Program-made: the position numbers and the translations under genes
Notes under the pieces: generated by a model
What the model was told of the DNA's origin: nothing
Seen by the model: the letters and a program-made list of their open reading frames with translations, nothing else
Database searches by the model: none
Origin: Terebella lapidaria
Taxonomy: Eukaryota > Annelida > Polychaeta > Terebellida > Terebellidae
Direction: 5' to 3'
Assembly (NCBI GenBank): GCA_949152475.1
Contig: OX424559.1
Span: 20,429,809 to 20,493,808 of the forward strand
DNA length: 64,000 bases
In this document: positions 57,540-64,000 of the stretch, piece by piece
How the letters are laid out: every line of letters starts with the position of its first letter
Position numbering within the stretch: position 1 is the stretch's first letter

Positions 57540-57866
57540 CATCGACGGGCGAATGCGATGTGGACGACGTGCTAGCACTTGGTCCAGCACCGCCAACAGA
57601 TTGACCGTCAGGAAGACCATACTCTGAAAGGCGCAATTACGTTCAATTTATGCACGTACTCGTCACAAAAATATGTCAACAATCGTGTAACATATTGGAG
57701 GAAAAGATCGGGTTTGCTCTCATCAGGGCACGTACTTCTATGCGACCAATACGCTAATATTTTTTCCGGAAACTCACGAGACATAATGTTTCAAAGATAC
57801 CCACGGTTGTATTTTGGTGTTCTACGAGCACACGTTGACGTAGGGCCTCCTAACGATACCATATCA

Positions 57867-57970
57867 GGCGATATCGTGATATAGTCCCCGCCGGGGACTA
57901 TTTCCCACCCCCTTGATTTCATGCAATTTCCGTTTGTTTTTAATTCCGGCGGGGACTATTTCCCACACTA
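57867..57970. repeat. Left TIR and subterminal palindromes
   Basis: The terminal 30 bases are followed by the perfect palindrome ATAGTCCCCG-C-CGGGGACTAT (57,880-57,900). A second CGGCGGGGACTATTTCCCAC copy lies at about 57,946-57,965. The motif GGGGACTATTTCC(C/A)CA is shared with each unit of the right-hand array. Confidence 0.85.
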
Positions 57971-58919
57971 TCATCGTATACACTTCTTTTTAGGCAATTT
58001 CCCTTTGGTTTTTCATCACAATAACTTCAAGTCCATTCAACAATCCCTAATTGCATAAAACGATAATTTACGTCCCCTGTACCGCTGTAGGCTAATATGG
58101 CGGATTTGCACCTAAACACCGACTGTAAAAAATATACCTAGTCATTTATCATCACTCTACCAATGCCGTTTATTCCGTGAACCTCATATTCACGTCATAT
58201 TTGTGGTAACGCAATTACACATTTAACCAATTAATTTACCTGACCCTTATCCAATTCCCGTTTCCAAACACACACACTTTCTACGAAATGTCTTTAATTT
58301 GTTATGAGGTGTACTTCAACTTACCCCATACTGCGGACACCACATTAGACGGTTGAAATAGGCTTCATGAAACGGTGGAAATAGCAGGAAACATTCTCAA
58401 CGGAATCAGCAGCAATGACTGCAAACACAAATATATATTTACACTTGTTGGTGTATTTGTAGCACATGTTATGAGGCAATTGAGGACACACTGTACGTAT
58501 CATTAATTAGCTATAATTGAATACTGTAAGGAGGAGTAGGACCACAAACACCTACTGTGAATAACTGTGTATAGATCCTGTAAAAGCCGTTGAAAGAAAC
58601 ACAAAATGATATTGGCAAGGTCGATGAAGGTGTCGTGCGGTAACGACATCTGCAACAAAATAGAAATATGTATGTTACACTACATTTCGTCCTGTTTTAC
58701 GTCATTTGCTTTTAACACCATTTTAAAGAAAACCATCGGAATTGCACTATTTATATTTTCACGATATTTCCTACATATTATTCAAGTACCATTGACACTT
58801 ATTCCGTGTCAATATACCTACCAACAAAAAAAAAGATATATGCATAGACCCTTTCTGTGTGGTTATTCGTAACGTACTTAATAATTGATATGTACACTAT
58901 ATACAAGGCTAAATCCATG
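57971..58919. other. Transposon interior 3' of the transposase
   Basis: AT-rich, non-coding as far as I can see. It contains isolated TTATTCCGTG motifs (58,166, 58,799), the same motif that is repeated at 61,140-61,680. No poly(A) signal of the exact AATAAA form was noted just downstream of the stop. Confidence 0.4.
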
Positions 58920-60308
58920 TTACTGGAAGTCCGAGTCCGAGGACGACCACACCAAAGATGGTTTTTTGGTGGGTTTCGATCCTTTCTTGGGGGGCCGACG
59001 CACAGTGACATTGCGAGAATAACCGGGTGGGCATACACCTCTCCTGCCTTTGACTTTCGGCCTAACTTGAGGCTTGGGTGTGCTGGCGTGGGAAGGTCCG
59101 GCAACAGGCTCCTCGTCAGACGCACTGCTTATTACATGTACAATGGACTGCTCCTCCACTGCCAATGGTGCTGGTTGTGCCTCCTCATCGTCGTCTTGGT
59201 GCGCTTCAACATCACCATCACTGTCTTCTCTGAGGATGCTTATTTCGGTTGGGTTAGCGATGGTGTCTGGATCCCAAGTTGGAAACAGTGGGCTGGGGAA
59301 ATCCAGGCGGGGACGATCATCCAGAGGATAGTACCTGCGTACTAGGTTGAAGAGGCGGGTCACGGGATGCTCTCTACGATCATTGGCCCTCCACATTACC
59401 TCGGCCAGGTGGGCTTCGAAATTACCAATGGAGGTCCCGTTTATGTTTTTGAAATGCCGTTTGGCATTCCCCCACGCCCCCTCTATTCTGTTGGTATGCA
59501 CCTCCACACGTTCATCCGTTTCATCGTTGATGTACGTCTGTTTAAACGTGTGTTTGTGCTCCACTGTAAAGTGTTGGAACCCTTCCTGGTTGAGGGACCT
59601 GTATGCGGCCCAACCGGCGCTGAAAATGCGACTTCCAGCCTCCACATACCTTTTTATGATGGGGACCAGGGTGTCGGCGTCCCGACTGTCCACTGGCATG
59701 ACGATTAAACGACCACTGTCCCTTTCAACCAGGCCAAAAATCCATATAGGTCTTCCCAGTGGTGCTCCCCTGTGGTATTTGACCTTTCTACCGAAGAGGG
59801 ACTCGTCTATTTCGACGGTGCCTGTTAGCTTTACATCTTGGAGCATGTCGAATACATACTTCTTACACAAGTCGCGTGCAAAATTGGCCCAATCCACAGA
59901 TGTGCGCTTGTAGTCCATGCCTGCCCGGTCCGACATTCGGTGCAGAGAGGCATGTTCCGCAAAACTTACCAGAAAGGTGACCAAATCTGGTATTGGGAAA
60001 TGGCTCCCTTCGAAGAACGAATTGGAACGAATGCTATACTCATGTTTGCGGTTAGGACATCGATAGGAGTACCCGTCCTTGTTCCTAGTTCGCTTCCCGA
60101 GTGTGCATACTTGGTCACATACCTCGCAATAATACCCATTCCTTAAGAGGCCATTGTCACGCATCCAATCTTGCCATACGAGGTTTTCCTGCAGAAACAG
60201 CCAGTGCAAAGTCCATGTGTTGGACAAATCCGGGACGTTTATCTCCCCAGGATCGGATTTGCGGCAGACGAATCTTCCGTTGTTGTCTTTCGGCTGGGCC
60301 ATCATCAC
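58920..60308 (-). CDS. Merlin/ISXO2-like transposase, second catalytic Asp replaced
   Basis: An intact 462-codon frame. Residues 40-60 start the typical N-terminal region. A zinc ribbon follows (C61-x2-C64, C84...H89) with the SIRSNSFFEGS segment. The IS1595/ISXO2 DDE-type domain spans about 160-312: EIDES supplies the first Asp (D168), IWIFGLVERDSG and DADTLVPII follow, and NRIEGAWGNAKRHFK supplies the last acidic residue (E276). The conserved T/S-D-G-W-x-A-Y box reads SAGWAAY, so the second Asp is Ala231 (codon GCC instead of GAC-like), which predicts loss of strand transfer. The 150-residue tail is acidic then basic (RRPPKKGSKPTKKP, a likely nuclear signal), unlike bacterial relatives. The best start is the MMMAQ cluster at 60,308. 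The preserved frame with a lost catalytic residue suggests recent inactivation, sequence error or retained DNA binding. Confidence 0.85.
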   Translation of the reverse strand: MMMAQPKDNNGRFVCRKSDPGEINVPDLSNTWTLHWLFLQENLVWQDWMRDNGLLRNGYYCEVCDQVCTLGKRTRNKDGYSYRCPNRKHEYSIRSNSFFEGSHFPIPDLVTFLVSFAEHASLHRMSDRAGMDYKRTSVDWANFARDLCKKYVFDMLQDVKLTGTVEIDESLFGRKVKYHRGAPLGRPIWIFGLVERDSGRLIVMPVDSRDADTLVPIIKRYVEAGSRIFSAGWAAYRSLNQEGFQHFTVEHKHTFKQTYINDETDERVEVHTNRIEGAWGNAKRHFKNINGTSIGNFEAHLAEVMWRANDRREHPVTRLFNLVRRYYPLDDRPRLDFPSPLFPTWDPDTIANPTEISILREDSDGDVEAHQDDDEEAQPAPLAVEEQSIVHVISSASDEEPVAGPSHASTPKPQVRPKVKGRRGVCPPGYSRNVTVRRPPKKGSKPTKKPSLVWSSSDSDFQ

Positions 60309-60527
60309 AGAAAGGGTCTAACACTTACCTTCAATTGCCCCTATTTATATCATTCAACCACAAACAAACAACCCAATAAAATTTTAACAACGCAGGGTGC
60401 GTGGACGGAATGAGTCCAAATATGTTAACAAACATGTGTATTATATTCATAGGTCACTCAACAATAACGCACAGCATTTGATGCCTAATTAAAAGGGATG
60501 ACGCGTAATATAGGTACTTACTATTGT

Positions 60528-60896
60528 TCACTGGCGTCTGCTCCTGTGGGTGTAGCGTCGCACGCTCCCATCCAAATATTGATATTGACCGGCAGTAACA
60601 TTCCAGGCATACAGCCTGTAATTGACCCCCTGCTCAAACCGCTGGAACAGAGCCCGAAAATGTCGATATTTGGAGTCACCCCGGTTGCACAGGCCATATA
60701 ATAACGCCCAATCGATAAATACTTCCGGATTTAATCCGTTGACATATACAAATGTACAAACAAGAATCCGGTCCCAATGTTTCAAGTTTTTATCCCAGAA
60801 TAGACGTCTAATTTTGTAAGGCCAAAGCGAAGCGTTTCCGATAATTTGTTGAATTTCTGTCCATTCCTGGTAAATTTGTCTATTTCGTGTAGTCAT
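60528..60896 (-). CDS. 122-aa ORF upstream of the transposase, unknown function
   Basis: Same strand as the transposase, ending 219 bases before its start. The frame is intact from ATG to stop, with non-random composition: six tryptophans, many aromatics, and a pattern of helices (WTEIQQIIGNASLWPYKIRR, then LKHWDRILVCTFVYVNGL and WALLYGLCNRGDSKYRHFRA). It is basic at the end (VRRYTHRSRRQ) with no signal peptide or cysteine motif. I do not recognise a family. Being inside the TIRs and co-oriented, it may be a second transposon protein or an unspliced upstream exon. It could also be an unrelated captured gene. Confidence 0.55.
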   Translation of the reverse strand: MTTRNRQIYQEWTEIQQIIGNASLWPYKIRRLFWDKNLKHWDRILVCTFVYVNGLNPEVFIDWALLYGLCNRGDSKYRHFRALFQRFEQGVNYRLYAWNVTAGQYQYLDGSVRRYTHRSRRQ

Positions 60897-61139
60897 TATT
60901 GAGTAATAACCACAGGAAAATCAATATACTGTGACATGCCTCAAGCCACGGTGTTAGCATTCAACTAATCCCCCTCGCGGCTTCACTGCAGGCACAAACT
61001 GTTAAAACCATGCCTTCTCATGCGTATCGCAGGCTTCAGTAATATTACCTTTTTCCCCCACTTTTTACACACTACGTGCTTATAGAGGTGTTTATTTTTC
61101 ATATAATTGTTTTATGATATTTATAACCAATATATGTTT

Positions 61140-61860
61140 ACATCCTGTTTATTCCGTTTGTTTTCTTAACGGAATAAAGCGGTCAATATATATAAATTAA
61201 TTAAAAATAATTTATAAGCAATACATGTATATGTATACATGCTGCTCATTCCGTTTAATTTTTTTACTGAATCAACTGCACAATATATTTATGTAATCAT
61301 TTATTTACGGAATGAAACGCACAATATATATAAGGGCTAATGGGATATATATATTTATATATATGTTCATATAATCCCCGTAAGAACTCATTCCCTACAA
61401 CATACATAGTGTGCAAACAGTCCCCGGGGACTATCTCCACAGCCGCTCAAATTACCTACACTACCGGTATATATAGTGTGGAAACAGTCCCCGGGGACTA
61501 TTTGCACACCCTTTCAAATTACACCAACGACCACTCCGACGTAGAGGGCCATATATAAATCATATTAATTTATAAACAATATATCTATACATGCTGCTCA
61601 TTCCGTTTCATTTCTTTAATGAATAAACTGCACAATATATTGATATATTCATTTATTTACGGAATAAAACGCAAAATATATATATACACGAACGACCACT
61701 CCGACGTAGATATTCCCCCAAAGAATCATCTCCCCATTTTGAACTGTAACCCCATGATATCCGTCGCCCTCTTCAGCTTGTAAAGTGGAGTTAGCCCCTT
61801 ATATACACTCGTGAAATACTCCCCGCAATACTGTAATACCTACAATATACATAGTGTGGA
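61140..61860. repeat. TTCCGT inverted-motif region with a 360-bp partial duplication
   Basis: 61,213-61,340 and 61,569-61,683 are diverged copies, both running from ATACATGCTGCTCATTCCG to TTTACGGAAT(A/G)AAACGC. Each copy pairs ATTCCGTTT with a downstream ACGGAAT. An extra pair is at 61,146-61,178 (TTATTCCGTT / AACGGAATAA). Two early AGTCCCCGGGGACT palindromes lie at 61,419 and 61,486. Confidence 0.75.
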
Positions 61861-61863
61861 AAC

Positions 61864-63420
61864 AGTCCCCGGGGACTATTTCCACAGCCCTTCAAATTAC
61901 ACACACGACCAATCCGACGTATATATTCCCCCAAAAAAAACATCTCCCCATTTTTTACTCTAACCCCATCATATCCGTCGCCCTCTTCAGCTTCTAAAGT
62001 GGAGTTACCCCCTTATATATACTCGTGAAATAGTCCACGCAATACTGTCATACCTACAATATACATAGTGTGGAAACAGTCCCCGGGGACTATTTGCACA
62101 GCCCTTCAAATTAGACACACGACCAATCCGACGTATATATTCCCCCCCTCCCCCCCCCCCCAAAAAAAAAAAAACATCTCCCCATTTTTTACTCTAACCC
62201 CATCATATCCGTCGCCCTCTTCAGCTTCTAAAGTGGAGTTACCCCCTTATATATACTCGTGAAATAGTCCCCGCAATACTGTCATACCTACAATATACAT
62301 AGTGTGGAAACACTCCCCGGGGACTATTTGCACAGCCCTTCAAATTAGACACACGACCAATCCGACGTATATATTCCCCCCCTCCCCCCCCCCCCAAAAA
62401 AAAAAAAACATCTCCCCATTTTTTACTCTAACCCCATCATATCCGTCGCCCTCTTCAGCTTCTAAAGTGGAGTTACCCCCTTATATATACTCGTGAAATA
62501 GTCCCCGCAATACTGTAATACCTACGATATACATAGTGTGGAAACAGTCCCCGGGGACTATTTCCACAGCCCTTCAAATTACACACACGACCAATCCGAC
62601 GTATATACTCCCCCCAAAAAAAACATCTCCCCATTTTTTACTCTAACCCCATCATATCCGTCGCCCTCTTCAGCTTCTAAAGTGGAGTTACCCCCTTATA
62701 TATACTCGTGAAATACTCCCCGCAATACTGTAATACCTACGATATACATAGTGTGGAAACAGTCCCCGGGGACTATTTCCACAGCCCTTCAAATTACACA
62801 CACGACCAATCCGACGTATATACTCCCCCCAAAAAAAACATCTCCCCATTTTTTACTCTAACCCCATCATATCCGTCGCCCTCTTCAGCTTCTAAAGTGG
62901 AGTTACCCCCTTATATATACTCGTGAAATAGTCCCCGCAATACTGTAATACCTACAATATACATAGTGTGGAAACACTCCCCGGGGACTATTTCCACAGA
63001 CCTTCAAATTACACACCCGACCAATCCGACGTATATATTCCCCCCAAAAAAACATCTCCCCATTTTTTACTCTAACCCCATCATATCCGTCGCCCTCTTC
63101 AGCTTGTAAAGTGGAGTTAGCCCCTTATATATACTCGTGAAATACTCCCCGCAATACTGTAATACCTACAATATACATAGTGTGGAAACAGTCCCCGGGG
63201 ACTATTTCCACAGCCCTTCAAATTACACACACGACCAATCCGACGTATATATTCCCCCCCAAAAAACATCTCCCCATTTTTTACTCTAACCCCATCATAT
63301 CCGTCGCCCTCTTCAGCTTCTAAAGTGGATTTAGCCCCTTATATATGCTCTGATATAGTCCCCGCACCAAGGGTAAAAGTGCTGTATATGTAATGACCGG
63401 GGACTATTTCACGAGTATAT
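61864..63420. repeat. Transposon-internal array of palindrome-bearing repeats, seven units
   Basis: Units are anchored by the 14-base palindrome AGTCCCCGGGGACT or its variant ACTCCCCGGGGACT at 61,864, 62,078, 62,312, 62,546, 62,761, 62,966 and 63,190, spacing 205-234. The palindrome sits in a longer dyad: arms GTGGAAACAGTCCCC and GGGGACTATTTCCAC, one mismatch. Each unit also carries CTCGTGAAATAGTCCCCGC (or TACTCCCCGC), which resembles the element's own TIR (TCGTGATATAGTCCCCGC), and a CCCCATTTTTTACTCTAACC block. Length differences come mainly from C/A runs. A final degenerate unit ends at GACCGGGGACTATTTCACGA (63,398-63,417). Confidence 0.9.
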
Positions 63421-63549
63421 ATAGGGCCCACAAAATTATTGACGTCGGTGTTTTGTCATGTTCTGATAATCACTTCCGGGACAATTTGGAAAAAACGAAG
63501 ACGAAAAAGGCACAGAAAAACAACGTTTCTGTCAGTTACAAATACCCCT

Positions 63550-63579
63550 CCCCGCTGGGGATTATATCACGATTATGCC
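63550..63579. repeat. Right TIR of the Merlin-like element
   Basis: Reverse complement GGCATAATCGTGATATAATC then CCCCAGCGGGG, matching the left TIR at 24 of 30 positions. CCATATCA follows immediately. Confidence 0.85.
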
Positions 63580-63610
63580 CCATATCACACACGTCAAAGG
63601 CCTCATCCAT
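63580..63610 (-). pseudogene. Candidate first coding exon interrupted by the transposon
   Basis: On the minus strand an ATG in good context (GCCATGG) at 63,610-63,608 opens MDEAFDVCDM. It reaches the target duplication, and with the transposon removed the frame continues on the other side (57,858 downward) as VSLGGPTSTCARR to about 57,800. It may be the first exon of the recombinase gene whose later exons lie at 57,623 and below. The splice phase to 57,623 was not resolved, so this is tentative. Confidence 0.35.
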
Positions 63611-64000
63611 GGCGGGACCACAAGCCAACGGGTCGGCGGTTCAAACCCCAGATATTCCATAATATTTGTACCTTATGTTTTTCTCCACAGTATTGCTTGT
63701 TCTTGATTATTACATCCTGGTATTTATTTCTGGTCTCTTTTTGTATTTGTTTACCTGTTTGAAGTAGCCATTTTTCCTTTGTCTGTCCAAGGGCAAACAC
63801 CAGACTGTTGAATGATAAACGTTTTGGATTGATATGTTGTATGTTGGACTATAACGGCGCACAGAAGTAAGTTTATTTGAATGTACTGTAGCCTGCTTAT
63901 CTAATTATGTGTTCAAATGTCAATTATCCACGAATTTGGGACATTTTCTATGTCATATTGATCTTGTCTATTGTGTCATTGGAACTTTGAACTTTTGGTA
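63611..64000. other. Right-hand flank, no gene seen
   Basis: Possibly the 5' flank of the gene interrupted by the transposon. No clear TATA or further exon recognised; AT-rich to the window end. Confidence 0.35.

Larger units (their letters stand above)
55278..57623 (-). pseudogene. DUF3504/Crypton-type tyrosine recombinase, two exons visible, decayed
   Basis: Exon 57,623-57,540 (acceptor TTTCAG, donor G|GTAAGT) encodes a Ser-rich linker YGLPDGQSVGGAGPSAS. Its phase-1 end fits the next acceptor (CGTTTTCAG at 56,307). Exon 56,306-55,278 encodes an N-terminal DNA-binding-like part (DNTKRKASWARAVFDKWL). It continues with the KGHLG...LNFGIRGGEESRKLT region with the catalytic Arg, then the NHSLRASVATRLFQ box (H-x-x-R), then TGHRSTAVRSYK with the G-H box and the nucleophile Tyr. 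The lesions are a frameshift near 56,073, a TAG at 55,936-55,934 and a frameshift near 55,657. The C-terminus is overwritten by satellite. The family includes QRICH1, ZMYM and KIAA1958-type domesticated Cryptons. The three lesions could in part be assembly errors. Confidence 0.75.
57867..63579 (-). mobile_element. Merlin/ISXO2-like DNA transposon, complete, 5.7 kb
   Basis: The element is bounded by an exact 8-bp target duplication CCATATCA (57,859-57,866 and 63,580-63,587). The terminal inverted repeats match at 24 of 30 positions by eye: the left starts GGCGATATCGTGATATAGTC and the right, reverse-complemented, GGCATAATCGTGATATAATC, both followed by CCCC..CGGGG. An 8-9 bp duplication and GG-starting TIRs are the known pattern for Merlin elements. 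Inside, on the minus strand, are a 122-aa ORF (60,896-60,528) and a 462-aa transposase (60,308-58,920). To the right, 61,400-63,420 is an array of repeats related to the ends. The left subterminal region (57,883-57,970) holds two further copies of the GGGGACTATTTCCCAC motif. This is far longer than a minimal Merlin copy because of the array. Confidence 0.85.

Noticed and set aside
59074..59913. Plus-strand frames of 85-188 codons opposite the transposase
   Set aside because: Antisense shadows of the intact 462-codon transposase frame.
62068..62926. Repeated 64-72 codon frames ending ASKVELPPYIYS
   Set aside because: Conserved only because the DNA array units are alike; indels in C/A runs break the frame between units.

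Overview
This window is metazoan nuclear DNA, most likely from an aquatic invertebrate; the sequence alone does not settle the phylum. The reasons are spliced genes with GT-AG introns, Gypsy-type LTR retrotransposons, a Merlin/ISXO2-type DNA transposon, tyrosine-recombinase-derived genes, many TA-flanked MITEs and dense Helitron2/Helentron-like repeats with tandem cores. There are no bacterial operons, rRNA, recognisable tRNA or CRISPR. Most of the window is transposable elements nested in each other, and real coding sequence is sparse, spliced or broken.

Layout. 1-3 kb: low-information DNA, then a Helentron-like element holding a 5'-truncated non-LTR reverse transcriptase fragment. 3-15 kb: a Gypsy-type cluster. 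It comprises a minus-strand element remnant (LTR 4.7-5.4 kb, protease and RT below it), a head-to-head plus-strand gag-protease-RT remnant (5.4-9.2 kb) with a 1-kb tandem duplication, and a 3-kb non-autonomous interior between two related LTRs (9.9-10.7 and 13.7-14.7 kb). 16-26 kb: seven plus-strand exons of a tyrosine-recombinase-like gene (17,456-25,998), with Helentron-like elements and palindromic AGCGTTATTACGCT arrays in the introns. 26-32 kb: Helentron-like elements with 134-bp core arrays and a 300-bp triplicate. 32.3-38.5 kb: a minus-strand paralogue of the same gene, broken by at least four insertions in its coding exon and one in an intron. 38.5-48.6 kb: further nested Helentron-like elements, a TIR element and a 28-bp minisatellite. 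48.7-52.6 kb: AT-rich DNA with no gene seen. 52.6-54.2 kb: two more Gypsy remnants. 54.2-55.3 kb: an 85-bp satellite. 55.3-57.6 kb: a minus-strand DUF3504/Crypton-type tyrosine recombinase pseudogene whose intron holds a TTAA-flanked foldback element. 57,867-63,579: a 5.7-kb Merlin-like transposon with an exact 8-bp target duplication, a 462-aa transposase, a 122-aa unknown ORF and an array of palindrome-bearing repeats related to its own ends.

The strongest candidates for something undescribed are these. (1) The Merlin-like element has a second ORF, a transposase whose second catalytic Asp is read as Ala, and at least seven internal repeats carrying end-like half-sites and a 30-bp dyad. (2) The recombinase-like gene family has repeated phase-0 linker exons and a sister copy broken by transposons whose frames rejoin when the insertions are removed. 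(3) At least three Helentron-like families share one architecture of asymmetric terminal inverted repeats, a 3' hairpin, a T-tract target and a tandem core. All calls were made by eye; no search or alignment program was run.
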